Shown here in pieces: positions 38,505 to 48,170 of a DNA stretch of 64,000 nt. The translations under genes were made by a program, and so were the position numbers. The stretch is from Bifidobacterium asteroides DSM 20089 (lineage in GTDB: Bacteria > Actinomycetota > Actinomycetes > Actinomycetales > Bifidobacteriaceae). The notes under the pieces are model-generated. The model had not been told where the DNA came from. It did not search any database and was given only the letters and a program-made list of their open reading frames with translations. Position 1 is the stretch's first letter; each line of letters opens with the position of its first letter. Location of the stretch: assembly GCF_002715865.1 (NCBI RefSeq), contig NZ_CP017696.1:1116001-1180000 (forward strand), given 5' to 3'.

Positions 38505-38529
38505 GAGTGCTCCCTTCGTCGGGCACAAT

Positions 38530-38566
38530 CATACATACTCATGCAATAAAGCGCATATTTATGCAG
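38530..38566 (-). promoter_or_regulatory. Two ARG-box-like palindromes upstream of argC
   Basis: GCATATTTATGC (38553-38564) is a perfect palindrome, and ATACATACTCATGCAAT (about 38531-38547) is an imperfect one. They stand about 20 bases apart, as ArgR operators usually do. They lie 27-60 bases upstream of the argC start. ArgR encoded at 32366-32902 is the likely binder. Confidence 0.65.
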
Positions 38567-38591
38567 TTCGGCGTGTCGTTATACCTCTGCC

Positions 38592-39202
38592 TTAACTGTG
38601 CAGCACTCTCTTCCGTGCGAAGGGGTCATAACCGGAATCCCGGTTGCGGATATATTCCATTTGCATGCTGGCCTTGTCCGCAGTCTCGGACCCGCATGTA
38701 TCCTCCACAAAGGCCAGGGCCATATCGATGTCGGCCGAGATGCCCGAAGAGGTACGAAACCTTCCATCGACCACCCAGCGGGCATCCCTGATCCAGTCCA
38801 CCCGTTCGCCAGTGCTGACGACCCAGTCAAAGGCCAGGTCATTGGAGGTCGCACGCCGACCATCCAACACACCGGTGGCCGCCAAGAGAGCCGAGCCTGT
38901 GCAGACCGTCATTACCTGCGGCGAACGAGTGGCCAGGCTTGCCAACTGGCCTATCCAGCAATCGTTCCCAACCAGGGCTCGCGTACCGGACCCGCCGTGT
39001 ATCAGCAGAACCCCCTTGGGATCAACCTCTTCAGGCCCCATGGCTTCGACCCTGACACCGCCATCACCGACTTTCACACCGGGGCCGTCCAAGGAGAAAG
39101 CCGTACGCGGGCGTCATCAGTGTTGTCGAAAACCTCAAAGGGACCAAAAACATCCAAGGGTTCGAATCCATCGAGTACAACGATATTGACATCCAGAACC
39201 AT
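38592..39202 (-). pseudogene. DJ-1/PfpI (GlxA-like) family protein with a one-base frameshift
   Basis: The N-terminal 33 codons (MVLDVNIVVLDGFEPLDVFG..., from ATG 39202 after GGAGAG) end in frame DDARVRL. The rest continues one frame over as FSLDGPGVKVGDGG and on to 38592. One extra T in a TTT run near 39101 would restore a 200-residue protein. The nucleophile elbow VCTGSALLAATGVLDGRRAT and the LLIHGGSG segment show the amidotransferase-like fold. Either a real disabling mutation or a sequencing error. Divergent to nothing; ends next to the argC operator region. Confidence 0.8.
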
Positions 39203-39407
39203 TTGAATGAAGCTCTCCACCCCTGCAGACCTGCCACTCAACAACCCCACGGATGACAATGTCATCAACGTTTTGATCAATGGTGCCGCTCATGCCTATA
39301 GCAACCAGGATTCCCCACCCTCAATCACAGCCCGCATGCTATGGCCTCAACAGGTACCGGATCTTTCGCTGATACCGGCGGCACCTACACCTCAGGACCT
39401 TAAGAGT

Positions 39408-40016
39408 TCAGGCGCTGACACCGCCGCCATCGGAGCCTCCCCCGCCCGTCGAAGGCGACGGCATCATCTGCTGGTAGAAATCGTTTAGGGAAATCCCGTT
39501 GATCAGCAGCCAGATCCAAGCCAAGGTGAAGAGCAGGTTGATGATCAGGGCAGCCATGGCCAGCCCGTAACCCTTCATATGCAGGCGATGCGTCCGATAC
39601 ATGGAAATGCCGCCGAGCAGAGCTGGAATCACAGGCATGGGTAGGAAGAGAGCCATGAAGAAGGCGATGATCGCACAGGGATCCCAGTGACCGTAGACCG
39701 GATTTTGGGATGGATCGTTCAAATTGGGCATACCCTGGGGATACCAGCCTGGCGTGCCGCGATGATCCTGAGGATTCCCGGGATTCCCGCCGCGTCCAGG
39801 GGCCGGCTGCCCCGCCATGGGCATGGGTCGGTTGGCGGGGTTGCCCTGGGATGAATCGGACTCCTTGGCCTTGGGTTCCGGGTCTGGGCGACCGTATATG
39901 TACGGATTCCATCCAGGATAACGATCGGCACGCGCGCCGTACAGGGGTTGGTCGCCCCCATCATGATCCTGGCGGTCAGGTCCACCGGCTGTGCCCTGTT
40001 CTTGAGAATCCGTCAT
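39408..40016 (-). CDS. DUF4190-like membrane protein
   Basis: 202 residues with GAGGGAC upstream. A 100-residue Pro/Gly/Asp-rich hydrophilic N-terminus with WNPYIYGRPDP and WYPQGMP segments precedes two or three hydrophobic helices (112-175) and a Gly/Ser-rich tail. The arrangement resembles DUF4190 and similar small membrane proteins of actinobacteria. Function unknown. 25 bases downstream of pheT's stop on the other side, so it may share the operon as last gene or be separate. Confidence 0.75.
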   Translation of the reverse strand: MTDSQEQGTAGGPDRQDHDGGDQPLYGARADRYPGWNPYIYGRPDPEPKAKESDSSQGNPANRPMPMAGQPAPGRGGNPGNPQDHRGTPGWYPQGMPNLNDPSQNPVYGHWDPCAIIAFFMALFLPMPVIPALLGGISMYRTHRLHMKGYGLAMAALIINLLFTLAWIWLLINGISLNDFYQQMMPSPSTGGGGSDGGGVSA

Positions 40017-40041
40017 GTCCCTCGGTCCCCTTGATGCCCGG

Positions 40042-42648
40042 TCAGGCGCGCAGTATGGCGCCCAGACCAGCGGTCTTGTCCACGATGGCCTGGCGCAGGG
40101 ATTCGCTGTCCTCGGACGTCAAAGTGCGGTCCGGGGCGCGGAAGGTGACTGCGAAGGCCAGCGATTTTGCATGCTCACCGATCTGATCGCCAGTGAAAAC
40201 GTCGAACAGCTCGATGGATTCAAGACTAGACCCAGCCGCTTCTCTGATGGCGGAAGTCAGGTCGGCGGCCGAGACCGTGTCCGGCACGGTGAAGGCCAGA
40301 TCCTGACGGACCGGCGGGAAGGTCGAGACAGGCTTGGCCTGCAGGGGGGTGTAGTCCAGGTGGTCCAGCACCATGTCCAGGCTCAGCTCGAAGGCGGCCG
40401 AGTGGGCAGGGAAGCCCAGAGCCTGATCAACCCGGGGATGCAGCTCGCCCACCATGCCGACGAGTGTGCCGTCATTGAGAACCAGCCTGGCGGCACGGCC
40501 TGGATGCCATTGGTCGGGCACCTGCTCGGCCGAGGGCTGCTCCAACCGATAGTCGGCGCCCAGCCTGTCCAGGACCCGCCGAGCCGATTCGACTGCATCG
40601 GTCCAGTCCACGTCCCTGGTGTCCTTGAGCCAGCCATCCTCCTGGGCGCGGCCGGTCAGCAGGGCCGCCACATGCAGTCGTTGCTCTGGCAGACCCTGGT
40701 CCAGGCGGGCCAGATCCTCATCGCTGGGCCGTACACCGCCCGGAAGGGTGGGCACCGCAGGAGCCTTGGGATCCCGACGGAAGACATAGCCGATCTCGAA
40801 GAGACGCACATCCGTGTTGCCACGCCGCAGGTTGCGCTCCACGGTGTTGGCCAGTGGCAGCAGCAGGTTCTGACGCAGGTAGGGCCTGTCAGCGGCCATG
40901 GGGTTGGCCAGCTCCACGCTGTTGACATGGACCTCGTCAGGATCCATACCGAAGGCCTTGAAATCATTGTCGCCGACGAATGGGTAATCCAGAACCTCGG
41001 TCAACCCATACTCGGCCAGGGTGTCGGCCACCCAACGGCGACGCTGCTGGCGATCGGTCAGGCCAACAGCACCGGACACCTTGGGTGATGGCACGGTGAC
41101 GGGGATGCGGTCGTAGCCCACCAGGCGTGCCACCTCCTCGACCAGATCGCAGCCCTCACCCAGATCGGACCTCCAGGTTGGCGGGGTCACCGACAGCTTT
41201 CCGACCGGATCTCCCTGGACCGTGCAGCCGATGTCGCGCAGGATGTCCACGATGCGCTGGGGCTCCACTTCCAGACCGGTCAGCCGGGCCACCTCGCTGA
41301 CAGCAAAGTCGATGACCGGCATGGGCTTGGTCTGATTCATGTCCAGCGGGGCATCCAGGTCCTGGCCACCGGCAAGACGATGCAGCAGATCAGCGGCCAT
41401 GGCTGCGGCGGCCGGCTGCATCTGCGGATCGACCCCGCGTTCAAAGCGCTTGGAGGCCTCCGAGGGCAGCTTGTGGCGACGGGCCGTCCGTGCGATGGTC
41501 ACTTGGTCGAAGTGGGCGGACTCGATCAGGATGTTACGCGTCTGATCGGTCACCTCTCCATACAGGCCGCCCATGACTCCGGCCAGTCCCAGGATTCGGG
41601 ACCCCTCTTGCCCCTCGGGCGAGTCGGTGATGAGCAGATCTTCGGTGCTGAGCTCGCGATCCTTGCCATCCAGAGTGGTCAGATGCTCACCCTGCCTGGC
41701 CCTGCGGACGACGATGGGCCCGCTGAGCTTGTCCAGATCGTAGGCGTGCAGGGGCTGTCCAAGATCCAGCATGACGTAGTTGGTGATGTCCACAGGCAAG
41801 CTGATGGAGCGCATGCCGGCCCGAACCAGCCGCCGACGCATCCAGCTGGGAGTTCCCGCCTTGGGGTCGCACCCGGTCAAGGCCCGCAGATAGTAGCGGT
41901 CACAGCCGGGCTGACCATGAATGGGATTGTCGTCCTCAACATGCACGGCCAGCGGAGCCTGATCCTCCTGAGCTGCGGAGGGCGGCACGGTCTTGTTCAG
42001 CTCAATCACCGGATCCGTGTACTCGGCGCCCGTGGAGTGGTGATATTCCCTGGCAACCCCCCGGTAGGAGAAGGCATAGCCGCGGTCGGGGGTGATGTTG
42101 ATCTCCAGGACAGGCCTGTTCATATGGAGCAGAGCCATGGCATCGTCCCCGGGCTTGAGCTGCTCGTACTGTTCGGGGGTGAACCCGTAATTGCGCAGCA
42201 GGATGATGCCCTGATGATCCGACCCCAACCCCAGCTCGCGCTCGGAGGCGCACATGCCATCCGAGATGTGGCCATAGGTCTTGCGCGGTTCGATACGGAA
42301 GTCACCAGGCAGGACGGCCCCCGGCAGGGTCACCACCACTTTTTCCCCCGCGGCCATGTTCGGGGCCCCGCAGACGATGCCCCGGGGCACCTTGCGGCCC
42401 TGGTCGTCCACGGCGTTATACTGCTCGCCCACATCCACATGGCACCAGTTGATGGTCTTGCCGTTCTTCTGGGGCTCGGGCTCGGCATCCACCACATAGC
42501 CGACCACAATGGGGCCGGTCACCGTGGACTGATGGATGTCCTCTTCCTCCAGACCGACCCGGACCAGGTCCTTGGCCAGCTGTTCATAGGTCAGATCCTC
42601 AGGGATCTGCACATGCTCCTTGAGCCAGTCGATATCTACCATTGGCAT
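40042..42648 (-). CDS. pheT: Phenylalanyl-tRNA synthetase beta subunit
   Basis: 868 residues from ATG 42648, 7 bases after the pheS stop; the open frame reaching further upstream lies inside pheS. Contains the tRNA-binding OB domain near residues 40-150 (VVGYVVDAEPEPQKNGK), the B3/B4 editing domain in the middle, B5, and a C-terminal ferredoxin-like anticodon-binding domain (FPPVRQDLAFTVPD). Forms an alpha2-beta2 enzyme with PheS. Confidence 0.97.
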   Translation of the reverse strand: MPMVDIDWLKEHVQIPEDLTYEQLAKDLVRVGLEEEDIHQSTVTGPIVVGYVVDAEPEPQKNGKTINWCHVDVGEQYNAVDDQGRKVPRGIVCGAPNMAAGEKVVVTLPGAVLPGDFRIEPRKTYGHISDGMCASERELGLGSDHQGIILLRNYGFTPEQYEQLKPGDDAMALLHMNRPVLEINITPDRGYAFSYRGVAREYHHSTGAEYTDPVIELNKTVPPSAAQEDQAPLAVHVEDDNPIHGQPGCDRYYLRALTGCDPKAGTPSWMRRRLVRAGMRSISLPVDITNYVMLDLGQPLHAYDLDKLSGPIVVRRARQGEHLTTLDGKDRELSTEDLLITDSPEGQEGSRILGLAGVMGGLYGEVTDQTRNILIESAHFDQVTIARTARRHKLPSEASKRFERGVDPQMQPAAAAMAADLLHRLAGGQDLDAPLDMNQTKPMPVIDFAVSEVARLTGLEVEPQRIVDILRDIGCTVQGDPVGKLSVTPPTWRSDLGEGCDLVEEVARLVGYDRIPVTVPSPKVSGAVGLTDRQQRRRWVADTLAEYGLTEVLDYPFVGDNDFKAFGMDPDEVHVNSVELANPMAADRPYLRQNLLLPLANTVERNLRRGNTDVRLFEIGYVFRRDPKAPAVPTLPGGVRPSDEDLARLDQGLPEQRLHVAALLTGRAQEDGWLKDTRDVDWTDAVESARRVLDRLGADYRLEQPSAEQVPDQWHPGRAARLVLNDGTLVGMVGELHPRVDQALGFPAHSAAFELSLDMVLDHLDYTPLQAKPVSTFPPVRQDLAFTVPDTVSAADLTSAIREAAGSSLESIELFDVFTGDQIGEHAKSLAFAVTFRAPDRTLTSEDSESLRQAIVDKTAGLGAILRA

Positions 42649-42655
42649 CTGACGG

Positions 42656-43723
42656 TCACTCCCCCATCTCGAACTGCTGGCTGAACCGCACGTCACCCTC
42701 GACCAGGTCGTGCATATCGTTGATGTCGTGGCGCAGGAGCAGGGTGCGCTCCATGCCCACACCGAAGGCGAAGCCTGAGTAGCGCTGCGGGTCCACTCCG
42801 GCCGATCTCAGAACGTTGGGGTTGACCATGCCGCAGCCTCCCCATTCTATCCATCCGGGGCCGCCCTTCTTGTCGGGGAACCAGAGGTCCATCTCGGCGC
42901 TGGGCTCGGTGAAGGGGAAGTATGAGGGCCGCAGTCTGGTCCGGGCCTCGGGGCCGAACATGGCCACGGCGAGCTTGTCCAGGGTGCCCTTGAGGTCGGC
43001 CATGGTCAGGTGCTCATCGACGGCGATGGCCTCGCACTGGTGGAATACCGGGGTGTGGGTGGCATCCAGCTCGTCGGTGCGGAAGACCCTGCCCGTGCAA
43101 GCCACGTAGAGCGGCACACCGCGGGTTATCAGGGAACGGGCCTGGTCTGGCGAAGTGTGTGTGCGCATGACCATGTTGGAGCCGACGAATCCTGCGGCAT
43201 CCCTGGCCTGGCTGCCCTTGACGTAGAAGGTGTCCTGCATCTGGCGGGCAGGATGGTCTGGGCCGAAGTTGAGGGCATCGAAGTTGTACCACTCGGCCTC
43301 CAGCTCAGGACCCTGGGCGATGCTCCAACCCATGGAGACGAAGAAATCCTCCACGTCCTCCATGAGTTTGGACAACGGGTGGCGGGCGCCCTGGGGACGG
43401 CGGTTGACCGGCAGGGTCATATCCACCTGTTCGGCGGCCAGGCGGCGGGACTCCTCCTCCTGGCGCAGCTGCCGCTCCTTGAGCCCGTAGGCACGGCCGA
43501 AGTCAGCCTTGAGCTTGCCTGCCAGACGCCCGGCGGTCTTCTTCTGATCCGCTGGCAACCGTCCGATCATCCGGCCTGATCCGGCCAGGGCTGAACCTGT
43601 CCCTGCATACTTGGCCTTGATCGCCTTGAGTTCTGCCAAATCGGAGGCTTCGCGAATCCTGCCGATGCCCTCGTTGACCTCGTCGGTCATCGCCGCGGGG
43701 TCGAATTCTTCCTGTGCCACCAT
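42656..43723 (-). CDS. pheS: Phenylalanyl-tRNA synthetase alpha subunit
   Basis: 355 residues from ATG 43723 (a TTG at 43744 would add seven). Class II motifs: HPLSKLMEDVEDFFVSMGW (motif 1 region), HTSPDQARSL, FRTDELDATHTPVFHQCEA (motif 2) and GFAFGVGMERTLLLRHDI (motif 3). Coiled-coil N-terminal 100 residues for tRNA binding. Partner of PheT, about 70 bases after the SpoU methylase gene. Confidence 0.97.
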   Translation of the reverse strand: MVAQEEFDPAAMTDEVNEGIGRIREASDLAELKAIKAKYAGTGSALAGSGRMIGRLPADQKKTAGRLAGKLKADFGRAYGLKERQLRQEEESRRLAAEQVDMTLPVNRRPQGARHPLSKLMEDVEDFFVSMGWSIAQGPELEAEWYNFDALNFGPDHPARQMQDTFYVKGSQARDAAGFVGSNMVMRTHTSPDQARSLITRGVPLYVACTGRVFRTDELDATHTPVFHQCEAIAVDEHLTMADLKGTLDKLAVAMFGPEARTRLRPSYFPFTEPSAEMDLWFPDKKGGPGWIEWGGCGMVNPNVLRSAGVDPQRYSGFAFGVGMERTLLLRHDINDMHDLVEGDVRFSQQFEMGE

Positions 43724-43792
43724 GGACCTTTCCACTGTTGCCAATGCCGTGTCCGGGCCGCAAATCAGCGGAAATCCCGGTCGTTGACGCCT

Positions 43793-44713
43793 TCACATTC
43801 TTTCAATACGACTCGACATGGCCATGGCATAAAGCAGCACCGCCGCCGAGGTGGCCAGGTTGAGGGATTCAGCCCGCCCATATAGAGGGATGCGGACGAT
43901 CTGATCCATGGATTGCAACAACTCCTTGGGCAATCCGCGTGCCTCATTGCCAAAGAGCAGAGCCATGTGCTGACCAGCCAGGTCCGGCTTGGCCTGGGCA
44001 CCGCCCGCCATGAGGTCTGTCAGCAAGCGGACCGGTTTGTCCGGCGTGCCATAGACATCCGCGGCCACCATGGTCCGGCCCTGCCGCCTGCACAGGGCCA
44101 GGAAGTCCTCAGTGTCCATGGTCACCAGGGGTATATGAAAGGCCGATCCGGCCGTAGAGCGAATGACCTTAGGATTGGTGGGTTCCACGCACTGATCCAC
44201 CAGTACGACCGCCCTGCAGCCTGCGGCATCGGCGGTCCGAATGACGGTTCCGGCATTGCCCGGGTCACGAATCTGCCAGAAGGCCGCCACCAGGTCGGGC
44301 CCCTCCCCCGTTAGGCGCTGTGAACCCTCAAGGTCCGTCGATTGTGCCAGAAATCCGTCCGTACGCGCCTGGGCCAGGATTCCCTGGGCATTGCCGCTGA
44401 TGGCACGCATGACCCGGGACGAGACGAAGTGTACGTAGCAGTCAGGCAACTCCCGAGCCTGCTCCACGATGGCGCCCACGGTCTCGTTGAGCGGTCGTGG
44501 ATGACCGCCCTTGGATACAGGAAAGGACTCATCCGCCTGAATATAGAGGTCGGTCAGCAGTTCGGGACGCCAGCGGACCGCCTCGCGCACGCTCTGCGGC
44601 CCCTCTATCAGGAAGCGGCCATGACGCTGCCGGGCCCGCCGATCCTGCAGTTCAGCCAGGCGACGAATTCGTTGGGCACGTGGATTGTCGAGGAGGGAGT
44701 CATCAAAGCGCAT
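43793..44713 (-). CDS. SpoU/TrmH-family rRNA 2'-O-methyltransferase
   Basis: 306 residues from ATG 44713; upstream in-frame residues look like leader. N-terminal substrate-binding segment (RFLIEGPQSVREAV), then the SPOUT knot with the motifs IRDPGNAGTVIRTADA, LFGNEARGLP and NLATSAAVLLYAMA. Such enzymes methylate a ribose in 23S rRNA or tRNA. Head of the pheST operon, so it is probably co-transcribed with it. Confidence 0.93.
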   Translation of the reverse strand: MRFDDSLLDNPRAQRIRRLAELQDRRARQRHGRFLIEGPQSVREAVRWRPELLTDLYIQADESFPVSKGGHPRPLNETVGAIVEQARELPDCYVHFVSSRVMRAISGNAQGILAQARTDGFLAQSTDLEGSQRLTGEGPDLVAAFWQIRDPGNAGTVIRTADAAGCRAVVLVDQCVEPTNPKVIRSTAGSAFHIPLVTMDTEDFLALCRRQGRTMVAADVYGTPDKPVRLLTDLMAGGAQAKPDLAGQHMALLFGNEARGLPKELLQSMDQIVRIPLYGRAESLNLATSAAVLLYAMAMSSRIERM

Positions 44714-44806
44714 GGGCACAACTTTAGCCCCGGCAGTCGAGAGCACTGCTGAGGGATCCTCATGAACCCACATCTGTGGGAAATTTCACTGAAAGAAAGG
44801 TCCTTA

Positions 44807-44831
44807 CCCCTTGTGCTTGGCGAACAAGGGG
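44807..44831. promoter_or_regulatory. Inverted repeat in the sod upstream region
   Basis: CCCCTTGT (44807-44814) and ACAAGGGG (44824-44831) are exact reverse complements around a 9-base spacer. Its place, about 100 bases upstream of the superoxide dismutase start, suits an operator or a terminator of an upstream transcript. Confidence 0.5.
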
Positions 44832-44933
44832 CTAGGGTAAAAGAACCGGTCGGGTCGACCACGTCCATAGCTGGTATGGCGCAGACCGACCATGGCACAT
44901 CTGGCTTGGCCAGAATCATTGTGAGGAGACGAT

Positions 44934-45554
44934 ATGCCCGTATACACACTTCCTGATCTGCCCTACGACTATTCGGCACTGGAGCCGTACGTGTCCGGCA
45001 AGATCATGGAACTGCACCATGACAAGCACCATCAGGCTTATGTGAACGGGGCCAACAAGGCCCTGGAGCAGATCCACGACGCGGCCGAGTCCGGCAACGT
45101 GGCCCAGTCCAACCTGCTGGAGAAGAACCTGGCCTTCAACCTGGCCGGGCACAAGAACCACTCCATCTTCTGGAAGAACATGGCCCCGGCCATCGGCCAG
45201 GAGCCCACCGGCGAACTCAAGGCCGCCATCGAAGATCAGTTCGGCTCCTTCCAGGGCTTCCAGACCTACTTCGAGTCCATGTGCGCAGGCATCCAGGGCT
45301 CCGGCTGGGCCGTCCTGGCCTGGGATACCCTGGGCGAGCGCCTGGTCACCCTGCAGATGTACGACCACCAGGGCAACCTGCCCGTCACCATCTTCCCGCT
45401 GGTTCTGCTGGACCTCTGGGAACACGCCTACTACCTGGAGTACCTGAACGACCGAGCCAGCTACGTCAAGGCCTGGTGGCACATCGTCAACTGGGAGGAT
45501 GCCTCCAAGCGCTTCGACGAGGTGCGCAACATCAACACCACTCTGGCCAGGTAA
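44934..45554 (+). CDS. Superoxide dismutase (Fe/Mn type)
   Basis: 206 residues, the family's usual length; ATG 44934 behind AGGAGA. Metal-ligand regions are HHDKHHQAYVNGANKA (first His), AGHKNHSIFWKNM (second His), and DLWEHAYYLEYLND (Asp and His). It converts superoxide to oxygen and peroxide in the cytoplasm. Most bifidobacteria lack this enzyme, so it is an indicator of an aerotolerant, probably insect-associated lineage. It is a stand-alone transcript ended by a very strong hairpin. Metal preference is not certain from sequence. Confidence 0.96.
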   Translation: MPVYTLPDLPYDYSALEPYVSGKIMELHHDKHHQAYVNGANKALEQIHDAAESGNVAQSNLLEKNLAFNLAGHKNHSIFWKNMAPAIGQEPTGELKAAIEDQFGSFQGFQTYFESMCAGIQGSGWAVLAWDTLGERLVTLQMYDHQGNLPVTIFPLVLLDLWEHAYYLEYLNDRASYVKAWWHIVNWEDASKRFDEVRNINTTLAR

Positions 45555-45575
45555 GAGGCCAGCGCTTCCAAACAC

Positions 45576-45633
45576 AGAGGAACCCTGGCCCTTTCCCCTC
45601 TCTGCGGGGGGTGGAAAGGGCCAGGGTTCCTCT
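45576..45633. terminator. Bidirectional terminator hairpin
   Basis: A 21-base perfect inverted repeat (45576-45596 with 45613-45633) around a 16-base loop, between the convergent sod and ECF transporter genes. It probably ends both transcripts. Confidence 0.85.
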
Positions 45634-45664
45634 ATAGCTGGAGCCTGCGGAAAAACCTGGCGGA

Positions 45665-48160
45665 TCAGTTGCCGAAGAAGGCGATGGAGCCGGTCAGTGC
45701 AGCCACAGTCAGTGAGATTGCAGGCACAGACAGACATATGAGCAGGAAGCCCACATCACGTGGTCTGACCTTGGAGACCCTGGCATGGGTGCGCGGTGTG
45801 ATGCCGCCGAAGCCCCGAGCCTCCATGGCCGTGGCCAGGGTCGTTGAGCGCCTGATGGACAGAACCAGCAGGGCGAAAGCCTGGGGCATGAAAGCCTTGA
45901 AGCGGTTCTCGTCTCCCAGCCCACGACTGCGGCGCGAGGCGGTCAGAGCCGACCAATCATCCTTAAGAACAGTGAAGAGCCGCATGCCGGCCAGCCCGCC
46001 ATAGACGAAGCGGTCAGGCAGATGGAGCACCTGGCTGAAGGCATCGGCCAGGTCGGTGGCATCTATTCCCAACACGGTGATGATGGCAGGGATCCCGATG
46101 GCCAGGATCCGCAGTGCAGTAGCCAGGGCCAGATCCAGCGAGCGCTGGGTGATGTGGATCATTCCCCACTGCCAGAAGGTGGCACCGCCGCTCTTGCCGT
46201 AGAGGATGATCGCCAGGGCCGAACCCGGCGCCCCCAGGAAGATGGGCCAAGTGGATCTGACCACGCGCAGGGGCGTGAAGCCTGCCGCACCCAGCAACAG
46301 GAACTCCAGGACCAGGGCCGTCGTGGCCGAGACCGGGTCCAGGCTGATCAGCAGGGGCAGAGCCGCCAAAAAAGCCCCAATCAGACGGAAGGCCGGATTG
46401 ATGGAGGCTATGTATGGTGACCGGCTGGCCGGCTTGATCGGCTCGTTCCGCTGATCCATGGGTGTGACGGTCAGTCTGGCAGCAACAGTCTCATGAGGAG
46501 CCTGCAAATCTGACCCGGCTGCAGGCCAGACTGCCTTCTGGGCCCCTGGGGGCATCATCTCCACCAGGCGGGCATCCAGGGCCTGGACCAGTTCCCGGTC
46601 GTGGGTGACCAGGATGATGCAGGCTCCCTGGTCGCGCAGGTCTGCAATCAGCTGGGCCATGCTGACCCAGGTGTTCCTGTCCTGCCCGAAAGTGGGTTCG
46701 TCAAGAATCAGCACCTGGGGTGCGGCAGCCAGGGCCGAGGCCACGGTGAGCCGTCGCTTCTCACCGCCCGAGAGCGTGTAGGGGTTGGCGCGCGCATACT
46801 GCCTCAGGCTGAAGCGGTCCAGCAGCTCCAGGGCACGGGCCTGGGCCTGGTCCTCGGTCATGCCGGTACGGATGGGGGCCAGCTTGACCTCATCCAGGAC
46901 CGTGCCCCGGGCGAACTGATGCTCTGGATTCTGAAAAACATAGGCGATGCGTGCCGCCAGTTGGGATGAGGTCCACCGGATGGGCTCGGGCTCCGCAGGC
47001 ATCTGCCCTTGGGGTCCCCGAAGCAGGCGATCCAGGGCAAGGACCGAACCAGCCACCGGCTCCAGCAGGCCAGCCAGGGTCATGGCCAGAGTGGACTTGC
47101 CGGCTCCGTTGACCCCGACCAGGGCAGTAACCTGCCCGGCCCTGAATTCCAGATCGATGTGCTCGGCCACCGCCTTGCCACGACGGCCCACCGCCAGATC
47201 CTGAGCGGCCAGCAGGACGGGATGTTCATCCTGGCCGGTACCTGATTGCCCGGATCTGATCCTGTCCTGGCCGAGCTCAGGGAGCGAATCCCTGGCGGCC
47301 CTATAGGCCTCGGGAACCCAGATGCCCAGGGAGGCCAGATCCAGTCCGGAATCTGTGAAGACCTCCTCGGGACTGCCGTCGGCCATGATCACGGTCTTGC
47401 GATAGACCGCAGCACCCGAACCGCCGGCATCGCCTTCAACATCACCCAGCCCAAGCACGATGACCCGGTCGATCATGTCCATCCAAGGCCCTGCCCGGTG
47501 CTCGACCAGAACCATGGTGGAACCTTGCCGGTTCAGGACCTTTCTGACGGCATCGACAATCTGGTCGACACCGACCGGATCCAGATTGGCTGTGGGCTCG
47601 TCCAGCAGGAGCAGCCCAGGCTGCATGGCCAAGGCACCCGCCAGGGCCAGACGCTGCATCTGCCCTCCGCTCAGGTGCATGGTGGACCGGGTCAGCTGCA
47701 GGTCAGCCAAACCCACCTCGGCCATGGCCATCCGCACCCGTGGCCAGATCTTCTCGCGAGGCAGCCCCATGTTCTCTGGCCCGAAGGCCACGTTGTCGCC
47801 AAGCCGTTGAAAAATGGCCTGAGCATCCGGATCCTGCAGGACCAGGCCCACACGCCCCCGGCTGGATACGGCAGGATTGCCGTCGATCAGGACCTGACCC
47901 TGGGTCACCCCGCCCTCATCATCCTCAACCTGATCCTGGCCGCTCTGCGGGGCGTGATCGCCCAGCAAGCCGGCCGCACCCTCAAGGATGGTCGATTTGC
48001 CGATGCCGGAGGCCCCCAACAGAAGCACCCGCTGACCCGCAGGAATGTTCAGGGAGAGATCCCTGACGGCGAAGTGATTCCTATAGGCATGCCGATAACC
48101 CCAGCCACGCAGTTCCAAGGCTGCGGGGCGGTAGGGATTGTCCTGGATGCTCTGATCCAC
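45665..48160 (-). CDS. Fused ECF transporter: two ATPases and T component in one chain
   Basis: 831 residues with three domains. ATPase 1 (about residues 15-255) has GASGIGKST, LSGGQMQR and LLLLDEPT. ATPase 2 (about 320-560) has GVNGAGKST, LSGGEKRR and LILDEPT. The T component (about 590-831) has several helices and the family segment GLGDENRF with an EARGFGG coupling region. It powers a membrane substrate-binding S component. The S component is encoded just upstream (YkoE-like, 10-base gap), and the unit carries a TPP riboswitch. So the function is most likely thiamine or precursor uptake. Fusion of A, A' and T is unusual, as usually A and T are separate genes. Confidence 0.94.
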   Translation of the reverse strand: MDQSIQDNPYRPAALELRGWGYRHAYRNHFAVRDLSLNIPAGQRVLLLGASGIGKSTILEGAAGLLGDHAPQSGQDQVEDDEGGVTQGQVLIDGNPAVSSRGRVGLVLQDPDAQAIFQRLGDNVAFGPENMGLPREKIWPRVRMAMAEVGLADLQLTRSTMHLSGGQMQRLALAGALAMQPGLLLLDEPTANLDPVGVDQIVDAVRKVLNRQGSTMVLVEHRAGPWMDMIDRVIVLGLGDVEGDAGGSGAAVYRKTVIMADGSPEEVFTDSGLDLASLGIWVPEAYRAARDSLPELGQDRIRSGQSGTGQDEHPVLLAAQDLAVGRRGKAVAEHIDLEFRAGQVTALVGVNGAGKSTLAMTLAGLLEPVAGSVLALDRLLRGPQGQMPAEPEPIRWTSSQLAARIAYVFQNPEHQFARGTVLDEVKLAPIRTGMTEDQAQARALELLDRFSLRQYARANPYTLSGGEKRRLTVASALAAAPQVLILDEPTFGQDRNTWVSMAQLIADLRDQGACIILVTHDRELVQALDARLVEMMPPGAQKAVWPAAGSDLQAPHETVAARLTVTPMDQRNEPIKPASRSPYIASINPAFRLIGAFLAALPLLISLDPVSATTALVLEFLLLGAAGFTPLRVVRSTWPIFLGAPGSALAIILYGKSGGATFWQWGMIHITQRSLDLALATALRILAIGIPAIITVLGIDATDLADAFSQVLHLPDRFVYGGLAGMRLFTVLKDDWSALTASRRSRGLGDENRFKAFMPQAFALLVLSIRRSTTLATAMEARGFGGITPRTHARVSKVRPRDVGFLLICLSVPAISLTVAALTGSIAFFGN

Positions 48161-48170
48161 GCCCGGACCT

